This document shows, piece after piece, positions 1-6,041 of a DNA stretch of 6,041 nucleotides. This DNA is from Desulfobacteraceae bacterium (lineage in GTDB: Bacteria > Desulfobacterota > DSM-4660 > Desulfatiglandales > Desulfatiglandaceae): positions 1-6,041 of the forward strand of contig JAUUVE010000149.1 of assembly GCA_030589715.1 (NCBI GenBank), given 5' to 3'. Every line of letters starts with the position of its first letter. Position 1 is the stretch's first letter. Below the pieces are notes generated by a model. The model had not been told where the DNA came from. It did not search any database and saw nothing but the letters and a program-made list of their open reading frames with translations. A program made the position numbers and the translations under genes.

Positions 1-46
1 CAGGTGTGTAGATCTCGTATAACGCCCAATCAAAAAAAAAAAAAAA
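1..46. other. Probable sequencing artefact: P5-adapter-like sequence plus 15-base poly-A at the contig end
   Basis: Bases 6-17 read GTGTAGATCTCG, identical to the first 12 bases of the reverse complement of the Illumina P5 adapter. By eye the next 14 bases match P5 at only about half of positions. Bases 32-46 are fifteen consecutive A. On the minus strand the order is gene, poly-T, then P5-like sequence, the same order as in a flow-cell oligo with its T spacer. The interrupted gene stops resembling WspF exactly where the homopolymer begins. Translation stays in frame, so a genuine divergent sequence is not fully excluded. Confidence 0.6.
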
Positions 47-316
47 GACCTTTGCGGCGTTACCATCCACGGTGGGGGTGCCCACCAGGATCGGCCCCGG
101 GGATTCACTCATTATCCGCCGCGTTGTCTCAACTCCATCCATTTCGGGCATAATCACGTCCATCAAGATCAGATCGGGCTTGTCGGCAGCACATTTTCGT
201 ACTGCCTCAGCACCATTGTGGGCCACCCAGCATACTTCGTGGCCGGGAGCACTGAGTACAATTTCGCGCAGGCCCTTTACGGCTGACTTAAGGTCATTGA
301 CAATGGCGATCCTCAC
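47..316 (-). CDS. wspF: CheB-type protein, N-terminal receiver domain (WspF-like), truncated at the left edge
   Basis: In the Wsp family this is the CheB-like methylesterase that, once phosphorylated by the CheA partner, removes methyl groups from the receptor and damps signalling. Only about 90 residues are readable, all from the receiver domain. It opens MRIAIVND, with the Asn-Asp pair typical of WspF in place of the usual acidic pair. It then has WVAHNGAEAV, and LILMDVIMPEMDG with phosphoacceptor Asp53, then ETTRRIM and TVDGNAAKV. The esterase domain with its Ser-His-Asp triad lies off the window, so activity cannot be confirmed. The start is GTG at 316, two bases after the cheA stop, chosen because it gives the family N-terminus and has a good ribosome site. 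The frame stays open to base 1, but from base 46 leftward it encodes five Phe and an adapter-like stretch, so I end the trusted CDS at 47. ILVGTPTV differs from the expected ILVVTATV by two one-base transversions, which may be errors near a contig end. Confidence 0.85.
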
Positions 317-318
317 AA

Positions 319-2658
319 TCAGGCCTCTCCAATGAGATCAACAACTGCGTTAATAAAAGAGTCATCCTGGAAACTGCTCTTGGTCAGATAGTAATTGGCA
401 CCAGCTTGAAGACCCCCCAGTCGGTCTTCTTCTCTATCTTTATAAGATATGATTATAACGGGCAGCGATTTGAGGGTAGAATGGTTTTTGATGTTAGTTA
501 TAAGTTCTATGCCATTCATCCTGGGCATGTCCACGTCGGAGACAACCAGGTCAAAGTCACTAGTACGTACGGCATTCCAACCATCCAGCCCGTCAACGGC
601 TATTTCGACCCGGTAGCCTTTGTTCTCCAGCAGTTTTCGTTCCATTTCGCGTACAGTGATGGAATCGTCCACCACCAAGACGGATTTTTGTTCTTTTGCC
701 TCAATCCTGCCGGTCGGAATGCTTACCTTCCGCAGCCGTCTCCCGGTGAGCAAGTTATCAATGGAGCGTACCAGATCCTCTACATCAAAGATCAACACGG
801 GAGAACCATCCAGCATTACCGCCAGCGCACTAATATCAGGGACCTTTCCTAGCCGGGGGTCTAAGGGCCGTACCACCAGGTCATATTCGCCTAAGAATTT
901 ATCAACCAACAGGCCGTAGGAGTTTAGTCTGTCGCTGACCACCACCACATGGAATTGATTTTCTTGGTGCTCAGGCTCTTTGGTACCAAGCACGTCGTGT
1001 ACATTTACCAGGGAGATGTTGTCATTATCAAACTGGAAATACTGGCGGTCTTCCACCGTCTGGATATCGTCATGGGAAAGCACCAGGCACCGGTCGATGC
1101 GGGCCAAGGGAAATGCGTAAGGCTCTCCGGCTATCTCCACCAGGAATGTGCGGACCACCGAGAGTGTCAGCGGCAATTCCAGGTGAAAGCTCAGGCCCTC
1201 ACCGGGCTTAGACACGGCACGCACAACGCCTCCCACCTCATGGACCACATTGTGGACCACATCCAGACCCACTCCACGTCCCGATATTTCCGTAACGTTA
1301 TCCGCAGTGGAAAAGCCTGGCAGAAACAGGAAGTCCATCAGCTCGTGTTCGGTCAACTTGTCTACCATATCGGCGGTGGCGATCTCCTTGCGCAATATTT
1401 TTTGCCGCAGCTGATCCAAATCGATTCCGCGTCCGTCGTCAGCGACGGTGATCATGAGCATTCCCGAACGATGCATGGCCTCCAGACGCAGTGTTCCTGT
1501 CTCTGGCTTTCCAGCGGCTATACGCTCTTCGGGGGGCTCAATGCCATGATCAACAGCATTGCGCAAAAGGTGGTTTAGAGGGGCATCCAGCTTCTCCAAG
1601 ATGTCTCGATCCACTTCTGTAGATTTGCCAACTATATCAAATCTGACCTTTTTCCCCATCTCTTTGGCCAGATCTCGAACCATCCGGGGGAGACCGCCAA
1701 CACCGTCTGCAAAGGGTCGCATACGAACGCCAATAACTTCGTGGTATAGACGGTCCGAGAGGGTGGCGGAGGTGCTGGTAAACATCTCAAGCTCGTTCAA
1801 TCTATCGGCCAAATTGAGACTGCACTCCTTGGCCTTTTCCCTCGCATTGAGCAATAACTCCTGGATATGTTTATCCTCTTTCTTCTGCTCTAGGCCGTCT
1901 CTCAATCCTTCGAGGATGTTGAGCATTTCGATATGATTTTTCTTTAGATCTAGTAGAGAAGAGGAAAATGGGGGGAGCCAGCGGGCACTCACCACCACTT
2001 CCCCGGCCTGGCCCATAAGACGCTCGATCTTTCCCGCCGTAACCCGTACCATGCGGTCTTTGTCCTCTGTCTCTGTGTGGTACGGTTTGGCTTCACCTAT
2101 CCTTTCGCTAACCGCTCTTTCCTCTTTATCGTCTAAGGGGACCAGAGCAGGATCATTGGATGGCCTCACAGAAGGAGAAGGCGGGGGGGGCTGTTCCGGG
2201 GGCTGGGAAACGACTTTGGGTGGTTTAGGTTCTGGAGATTCGCCCGTGAGGATTGCAGATAAGCTGGTGTTCACCTGGTCAATTTCTGTCTTATGTTGTG
2301 TTAACCAATCTTGGATGGCTTCCCCGGGGGCCGCGGAGATCTGGGTGAGGATATCAACACCTTTAAGGAGGATATCGATTTGGTCAGATCCTAGAGAGAC
2401 TTGTCGTTTCTGTGCGGCAACAAAACAGTCTTCCATGGCGTGGGCCACCTTTACGGCCGGATCCAACTCCACGATACGAGCTCCACCCTTGATGGAATGG
2501 GCGGCACGCATCAGTGGTTCTAACTTATCCGTGGCAGACGGATCGTTTTCCAACGCCAGCAGGCCATCATTTAGAATCGCCACATACGTTTCCACTTCGG
2601 TGCGGAAAAGATCCAGCATGGAAGAATCGATCAAATCGTGTCCATTCCCCATAATCAC
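319..2658 (-). CDS. wspE: Hybrid chemotaxis histidine kinase CheA with C-terminal receiver domain (WspE-like)
   Basis: Cytoplasmic kinase of the receptor array. It autophosphorylates on its HPt His and passes phosphate to receiver domains. It has 779 residues. The HPt domain is at about 10-135, with the phosphorylated His54 in AAHSIKGGAR. A proline-rich linker follows at about 140-200, and no recognisable P2 CheY-binding domain is seen. The dimerisation/P3 region is about 203-310. The HATPase core has the N box at 358-372 (His363, Asn367, Asp370), G1 DDGRGID at 407-413, the F-box region FLFLPGFST at 443-451 and G2 GRGVGLDVV at 460-468. The CheW-like P5 domain spans about 500-635. The receiver at about 658-778 has Asp664/Asp665, phosphoacceptor Asp708, Ser738 and Lys760, all the residues needed for phosphorylation. 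The start is GTG at 2658, overlapping the previous stop as GTGA. AAGGAG ends six bases before it, so it is preferred to the ATG at 2652. This HPt-kinase-CheW-REC plan is that of WspE. Confidence 0.95.
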   Translation of the reverse strand: MIMGNGHDLIDSSMLDLFRTEVETYVAILNDGLLALENDPSATDKLEPLMRAAHSIKGGARIVELDPAVKVAHAMEDCFVAAQKRQVSLGSDQIDILLKGVDILTQISAAPGEAIQDWLTQHKTEIDQVNTSLSAILTGESPEPKPPKVVSQPPEQPPPPSPSVRPSNDPALVPLDDKEERAVSERIGEAKPYHTETEDKDRMVRVTAGKIERLMGQAGEVVVSARWLPPFSSSLLDLKKNHIEMLNILEGLRDGLEQKKEDKHIQELLLNAREKAKECSLNLADRLNELEMFTSTSATLSDRLYHEVIGVRMRPFADGVGGLPRMVRDLAKEMGKKVRFDIVGKSTEVDRDILEKLDAPLNHLLRNAVDHGIEPPEERIAAGKPETGTLRLEAMHRSGMLMITVADDGRGIDLDQLRQKILRKEIATADMVDKLTEHELMDFLFLPGFSTADNVTEISGRGVGLDVVHNVVHEVGGVVRAVSKPGEGLSFHLELPLTLSVVRTFLVEIAGEPYAFPLARIDRCLVLSHDDIQTVEDRQYFQFDNDNISLVNVHDVLGTKEPEHQENQFHVVVVSDRLNSYGLLVDKFLGEYDLVVRPLDPRLGKVPDISALAVMLDGSPVLIFDVEDLVRSIDNLLTGRRLRKVSIPTGRIEAKEQKSVLVVDDSITVREMERKLLENKGYRVEIAVDGLDGWNAVRTSDFDLVVSDVDMPRMNGIELITNIKNHSTLKSLPVIIISYKDREEDRLGGLQAGANYYLTKSSFQDDSFINAVVDLIGEA
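324..330 (-). promoter_or_regulatory. Ribosome binding site of the wspF-like gene
   Basis: GGAGAGG on the minus strand ends seven bases before the GTG at 316. It lies inside the last codons of the upstream cheA-type gene (the Gly-Glu-Ala end), so the two genes are likely translationally coupled. It supports GTG as the start. Confidence 0.6.
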
Positions 2659-3335
2659 TGAATGCTCCTTGAAAGTGTATAAAGCAGGAGTTCGTCGTCT
2701 AAGAAGGCCACATATTTATCATCCCACTTGAAGATTCCCCTGGTAAAAGTCGATTTGGCCTTGGCCACTGTGACAGGCACGTTCTGGAAACGTTCTGGAC
2801 GAACCTGATAAATTCCGTGAATTTCGTCAACGGGGAATACCCATTTCTCACCATCCTTATTTACCACCATCATCCTTTTATACCTTTTCCGGCCCTCATC
2901 CTTGCCGGGCGCCTCTTCCTCCAGGCCCAACAGCCTTTGGAGCGAAACGCATAACTGGATTTCGCCATGTACGTTTGTCACACCCAAGAGCACCTGGTTT
3001 TTCCTGTGGGGTACGCTGTGTACCAGGCTAGGGTCGATTATTTCAGCAAATAGACGGGCCGGGAGTGCCAGCAATTCTCCTTGTATGCGAAAAATCACCG
3101 CGGACAAGGTCCCGGGGAATTCTTCCTCTTTTTTTTCGACCAATATCTGGGTCCATTCATCCTTATACTCCTCGGGAAGTTCACGCTCCAGGAGATTCCG
3201 CCCGGCTTGAGTAAAGACCTCGCAATTACGGCAGTGGATAACCCGCTTAAGCTCTGGGCAGCGTGGAGTTTCCTGTCCCCACACCCCGATTCGCTTCCAG
3301 CAATTCTCCTTTTTTAGGATAACCAGGTCTTTCAA
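2655..3335 (-). CDS. wspD: CheW-type coupling protein with Cys-rich N-terminal extension (WspD-like)
   Basis: Scaffold protein expected to link receptor and CheA kinase in the array. It has 226 residues, longer than an ordinary CheW of about 150-170, because of an N-terminal extension of some 70 residues. That extension holds CWKRIGVWG, then CPEL, then HCRNC, with cysteines at 12, 26, 35 and 38. This is the characteristic start of WspD proteins. The CheW domain runs about 75-222 and includes the LGVTNVHGEI core turn at 117-126, equivalent to the receptor-binding loop of CheW. The start is TTG at 3335, overlapping the cheR stop as TTGA. AAGAGGG lies six bases upstream, and no ATG or GTG alternative precedes the conserved Cys-Trp. 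It overlaps the next gene by four bases. Family assignment is firm. What the Cys motif does is not evident. Confidence 0.92.
   Translation of the reverse strand: MKDLVILKKENCWKRIGVWGQETPRCPELKRVIHCRNCEVFTQAGRNLLERELPEEYKDEWTQILVEKKEEEFPGTLSAVIFRIQGELLALPARLFAEIIDPSLVHSVPHRKNQVLLGVTNVHGEIQLCVSLQRLLGLEEEAPGKDEGRKRYKRMMVVNKDGEKWVFPVDEIHGIYQVRPERFQNVPVTVAKAKSTFTRGIFKWDDKYVAFLDDELLLYTLSRSIQ
2665..2670 (-). promoter_or_regulatory. Ribosome binding site deciding the GTG start of the cheA gene
   Basis: AAGGAG on the minus strand stands six bases from GTG at 2658 and twelve from the in-frame ATG at 2652. The spacing favours the GTG, which also forms a four-base overlap with the stop of the upstream CheW-type gene. 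Confidence 0.65.
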
Positions 3336-4627
3336 TGAATGCCCTCTTCTTGGCGAATGCGTTTTGCGCGTTGCCGCAACTGTGCTGACCTTTCCCGATC
3401 ACCCCGGTGTTCTACAATAAGTGTCAGGTGATTCAAAGCATTGTGGTGGTTGGGGTCAAGGTAGAGCGTTTTGTTAAGCCATTCCTCTGCAGCCTTCTCA
3501 TTGTTCATGGCCAGGCATATAAGTCCCCTTAGGTAGTGGGCCTGGATCTGCACCATGTCTTGGTCCAAGACCTTGTCGCACAGACTGAGAGCTTCCTCCA
3601 AAGCGCCCTTATCCGCCAACTTCCGCGCCTGGTCAAGCAGCCCCACTTCCTCAGTGGGGGGATGTCTGCGGTTCCCTATCGGATATGAATTATGGCCCAC
3701 AGGGGTAAGTTTATCGGAGGGGCTAGAGGCAATATCAGCGCTACGTCGGACTGGGGAATTGTCTTGTTTATGGCGTCTCCTTTCGAACCTTATCAGGGAC
3801 TTGGGTTGTACAGACTCTTTTGGTACATGTGACTCAACCGCTCGGTTAAAGGCGAAAACCCCTGCCTCACGTATCAATTGGAGTCCAGGGGCAATGACCA
3901 GCGGTCGCTCAGCATGCCCTACAAAAAGGATGCCTGTTCTTGCCAGCAACCTATCAATAACTTCCATGACCCTTTTCCTTGCCGAAGGACTCAGATAGAT
4001 CAACAGATTGCGGCAAAAGATAATGTCATACGGCACATCTCCTGACATAAACTGTCCTTCCAGCACATTTCCCCTTACAAGATGGACAGTTCTCATGACT
4101 GAGAAGTGCAACTGATAGCCCTGGGGTGTTGCCTCAAAATATCGTTCTCGAAACGATAAGTTGTTCCCTCGGAAGGATTCAGGACCATAAAGCCCCAGCC
4201 TTGCCTTCTTAAGGGCCTTCTTACTTATATCTAATGCGACGATACTGAAACGTTTCTCTGGTAGGCCTGCATCCAGCAAAGCCATGGCTATGGAGTAAGG
4301 CTCATCGCCTGTGGAGGATGCTATACTCAAAACCCGGAGGACGTTATTATCATTTTCCGACAGCCATTTGCGTTTCACACAAAGGCCCAGATAGGTAAAT
4401 GACTTTCTATTTCGGAAAAACCATGTCTCCGGAACCACCACTGCCTCTATTAGTTCTTCCCATTCCTCCTTCGATGTCCTGAGAAGACTTAGGTAGGCCC
4501 TAGCCTCTGTCAGCCCACAGGCACGCATGCGAAGCTGCAAGGCCTTCGCTATGGTCTCGGGACCGACAGACTCTACGGACAGGCCTATCTTTTTTTCCAA
4601 TAAAGGCTCAATGTTCTTCTCGGGCAT
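3332..4627 (-). CDS. wspC: CheR-type receptor methyltransferase with C-terminal TPR region (WspC-like)
   Basis: Uses S-adenosylmethionine to methylate glutamates on the chemoreceptor, raising its activity. It has 431 residues from ATG 4627. A helical N-terminal CheR domain covers about 1-75 and ends in ETWFFR (67-72), a CheR hallmark. The Rossmann methyltransferase domain at about 95-265 has the SAM loop SIASSTGDEPYSIAM (101-115), the acidic LDIS strand end (132-135) and FCRNLLIYL (204-212). A basic, low-complexity linker (about 265-325, with RFERRRHK) precedes about three TPR-like helical pairs (about 330-425). CheR-TPR is the WspC plan. A GTG at 4636 would add three residues, but neither start has a clear ribosome site, and ATG gives the usual family N-terminus (MPEKNIEPLLEKKIGL). 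Either way it overlaps the upstream CheW gene (20 or 29 bases), implying translation by coupling. Confidence 0.93.
   Translation of the reverse strand: MPEKNIEPLLEKKIGLSVESVGPETIAKALQLRMRACGLTEARAYLSLLRTSKEEWEELIEAVVVPETWFFRNRKSFTYLGLCVKRKWLSENDNNVLRVLSIASSTGDEPYSIAMALLDAGLPEKRFSIVALDISKKALKKARLGLYGPESFRGNNLSFRERYFEATPQGYQLHFSVMRTVHLVRGNVLEGQFMSGDVPYDIIFCRNLLIYLSPSARKRVMEVIDRLLARTGILFVGHAERPLVIAPGLQLIREAGVFAFNRAVESHVPKESVQPKSLIRFERRRHKQDNSPVRRSADIASSPSDKLTPVGHNSYPIGNRRHPPTEEVGLLDQARKLADKGALEEALSLCDKVLDQDMVQIQAHYLRGLICLAMNNEKAAEEWLNKTLYLDPNHHNALNHLTLIVEHRGDRERSAQLRQRAKRIRQEEGIH
3342..3348 (-). promoter_or_regulatory. Ribosome binding site supporting the TTG start of the wspD-like gene
   Basis: AAGAGGG on the minus strand lies six bases before TTG at 3335, within the last codons (Gln-Glu-Glu-Gly) of the methyltransferase gene. 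It is the main support for the rare TTG start. Confidence 0.55.
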
Positions 4628-5084
4628 TATCCACACTATTTTTAAGAATGGGAAGAAAATTGAAGCTCTCCGGCAAGAGATCCAAATCTATATAGTGAAT
4701 CATCTTTTTTTCTTCCATAACAATGCCCCTCAGATAAGGGGCCTCACCCATATTGATACCGGGAGATACAAAGACGTCTTCCGATTTTCTCACTGCTTCA
4801 GTGACCCTCTCCGCCATGAGACCAAGGACGTAAGGGGTATCGTCATCCCTTAGATAATCCACAAGTATTATCCGGGTGCTAAGCCGCATCTCACAGGGAC
4901 GTCCCTGGATTAACTGGCACAAGTCGATCACCGGGACAATCATGCCCCTGTAATTGAACAGCCCGGCAAAGTATCCAGGGGTATTGGGCACCTTTTTAAG
5001 GGTGACCATGGGGGCTACCTCTCTGACCTTCTCACACTTGATGCTATACTTGACATCTCCCAGATAAAAGAATAATATCAACAT
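4608..5084 (-). CDS. wspB: CheW-type coupling protein (WspB-like)
   Basis: Small single-domain scaffold (158 residues) expected to couple the receptor to the CheA kinase. The start MLILFFYLGDVKYSI is the first CheW strand. GLFNYRG (41-47) followed by VPVIDL is the CheW core turn, and RLSTRIILV (67-75) then VLGLMAERVTE (86-96) is the pattern seen in WspB. APYLRGIV (115-122) is also typical, and the protein ends in a short charged tail that overlaps the start of the methyltransferase gene. ATG at 5084 is used, with AGGG six bases upstream (5091-5094). It lies 21 bases after the receptor stop. Having two different CheWs (this and the Cys-rich one) in one operon is a Wsp trait. Confidence 0.93.
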   Translation of the reverse strand: MLILFFYLGDVKYSIKCEKVREVAPMVTLKKVPNTPGYFAGLFNYRGMIVPVIDLCQLIQGRPCEMRLSTRIILVDYLRDDDTPYVLGLMAERVTEAVRKSEDVFVSPGINMGEAPYLRGIVMEEKKMIHYIDLDLLPESFNFLPILKNSVDNAREEH

Positions 5085-5105
5085 ACCTCGCCCTGATAAT
5101 CCTTC

Positions 5106-6041
5106 CTAGTTTACCTTAAAACGTGATACCTCATCCTGTAAGCCTCTTGCCGCTTCATTTAACTGTTCAATGGCACTGTAAGTCTCACGCAAGGACTCCA
5201 GGGTCTGTTCCAGTTCTTCACTGAGGTTCACCATGGCAGTGCTGATCTCCCGGGCATTTTCGGATTGATGACCCATTGCAACGTTCACATCCTCAAAACT
5301 GGGAGATAGGGTCTGCACCTGCTCTATTATGCGGGTCAGTTGAGCGCTTATCTTACCAACGTCTTCGGCACTGCGCCTCACCTCCGCTATAAACTTGTCC
5401 ATTTCCATAACACCCGCAGATACCGCAGACTGCATCTCCTGCACCATCTGCTCAATATCTAAAGTGGCAACGGCCGTCTGGTCCGCCAGTCTGCGAATCT
5501 CCCGGGCTACCACCTGAAAACCCCGTCCGTACTCCCCGGCCTTCTCCGCTTCAATGGCCGCATTCAACGACAGCAGGTTTGTCTGATCAGCTACCTTGGT
5601 AATCGTGTCTACTACAGTAGTAATATTTTCCGCTTTCTCATTAATCGTCTCTAACCTGCCGGATATGGATTTGGAGGCGTTCTCCATGTTGTGCATGGTT
5701 CCCTCCATACGAGCCAGGTCCTCTTGTCCGCTGCTGGCAAACCCGGCAGTCTCCTGGGACATGGATGCCACCTGTTGCATGGTATCGACCAGGTCTGTGG
5801 CAACATGAGAGATATTTTCTACAGACTTTACCACCTTGTTTATAGACTCCACCTGGCTAGTCATAGTGACTTCTTGCTCCTTGGCAGTGGCAGCCAACTC
5901 CGTAGATGACGACGTCACCTGAATGCCGGAACGCTGAACCTGACCAAACAAAGAGTTCAGATATTCGGTAATAGTCTCTAGGGCTGAAAGGAGATGACCC
6001 GACTCATCTTCCGATCTAACAACTACACTTGCCGTAAAATC
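5106..6041 (-). CDS. wspA: Methyl-accepting chemotaxis protein, C-terminal part (WspA-like), truncated at the right edge
   Basis: The sensor of the system. The last 311 codons are present, open from 6041 to the TAG at 5106-5108. Residues 1-20 (DFTASVVVRSEDESGHLLSA) are the end of a HAMP domain. The transmembrane and sensing parts lie beyond the window, so the stimulus cannot be read. Next comes a long coiled coil beginning LFGQVQRSGIQVTSSSTELA, a WspA signature. The hairpin tip ADQTNLLSLNAAIEAEKAGEYGRGF is at 151-175, followed by REIRRLADQTAVATLDIEQM (180-199), also WspA-like. About 140 residues flank the tip on each side, which fits a 40-heptad (40H) receptor. The protein ends EVSRFKVN without the NWETF-type CheR-docking pentapeptide. 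A TTG at 5951 is not a real start, since the frame and the HAMP homology continue upstream. Confidence 0.94.
   Translation of the reverse strand, partial: DFTASVVVRSEDESGHLLSALETITEYLNSLFGQVQRSGIQVTSSSTELAATAKEQEVTMTSQVESINKVVKSVENISHVATDLVDTMQQVASMSQETAGFASSGQEDLARMEGTMHNMENASKSISGRLETINEKAENITTVVDTITKVADQTNLLSLNAAIEAEKAGEYGRGFQVVAREIRRLADQTAVATLDIEQMVQEMQSAVSAGVMEMDKFIAEVRRSAEDVGKISAQLTRIIEQVQTLSPSFEDVNVAMGHQSENAREISTAMVNLSEELEQTLESLRETYSAIEQLNEAARGLQDEVSRFKVN

Noticed and set aside
72..335. 87-codon open frame on the plus strand at the left edge
   Set aside because: It is a shadow of the WspF receiver domain, which is coded on the minus strand with Asp53 and a ribosome site.
406..852. 148-codon open frame on the plus strand
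   Set aside because: It is antisense to the CheA receiver and CheW-like region, whose residues (Asp708, Lys760) prove the minus-strand reading.
949..1578. 209-codon open frame on the plus strand
   Set aside because: It lies opposite the conserved kinase core and CheW-like domain of the cheA gene; it has no family resemblance and no ribosome site that I could see.
2051..2731. 226-codon open frame on the plus strand
   Set aside because: It is antisense to the kinase gene, composed of Ser/Arg/Gly-rich shadow sequence with no recognisable domain, while the minus strand carries clear CheA and CheW motifs.
3129..3136. Run of eight T on the plus strand (A8 in the WspD-like gene) resembling a frameshift slippery site
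   Set aside because: The main frame runs on through a complete CheW domain, and I see no alternative-frame product or supporting downstream structure. It encodes an ordinary Glu-Lys-Lys-Glu stretch.
5085..5105. Gap between receptor and first CheW as a possible promoter or terminator
   Set aside because: It is only 21 bases long, with no hairpin and no recognisable promoter boxes; it appears to hold just the ribosome site of the next gene.
6007..6017. TCTTCCGATCT, matching the 3' end of the Illumina sequencing-primer adapter, near the right edge
   Set aside because: On the minus strand it encodes RSEDE in an intact HAMP end (DFTASVVVRSEDESGHL), and sensible coding continues on both sides to base 6041. 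The 11-base match is best explained as chance, though it merits a read check because the left end does look contaminated.

Overview
The window holds one unidirectional block of chemosensory genes, all on the minus strand and read from right to left. It is cut at both ends. In transcription order it contains the 3' part of a methyl-accepting chemoreceptor, a CheW, a CheR methyltransferase with a C-terminal TPR region, a second and longer CheW with a cysteine-rich N-terminus, a hybrid CheA carrying its own receiver domain, and the start of a CheB-type protein. This is the order wspA-B-C-D-E-F known from the Pseudomonas Wsp surface-sensing system, an alternative-cellular-function chemosensory pathway. 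Several sequence signatures match that family, so this is a Wsp-like operon and not a flagellar chemotaxis cluster.

Layout: 5106-6041, receptor (WspA-like, 5' part missing); 4608-5084, CheW (WspB-like); 3332-4627, CheR-TPR (WspC-like); 2655-3335, second CheW (WspD-like); 319-2658, CheA-REC (WspE-like); about 47-316, CheB receiver domain (WspF-like, 3' part missing). Genes overlap by 4 to 20 bases or are separated by 2 to 21 bases. Several start codons are GTG or TTG, which suggests strong translational coupling. No promoter, terminator, RNA gene, repeat array or mobile element is visible. The promoter probably lies upstream of the receptor, beyond position 6041.

Expected working, by family knowledge: the receptor, bridged by the two CheWs, controls the CheA kinase. 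CheR and CheB set receptor methylation. The phosphate goes to CheA's own receiver, to CheB and to an output regulator. In Pseudomonas that output is WspR, a GGDEF diguanylate cyclase, but here no output gene lies within the window, so the response (c-di-GMP or other) is unknown.

The organism is a Gram-negative-type bacterium of moderate GC. It is not an obvious Pseudomonas, and a Desulfobacterota-like or related proteobacterial lineage is a guess only. The odd length and the two truncated end genes suggest a complete short (possibly metagenomic) contig. The leftmost 46 bases look like a sequencing-adapter and homopolymer artefact and should not be trusted as genome sequence.
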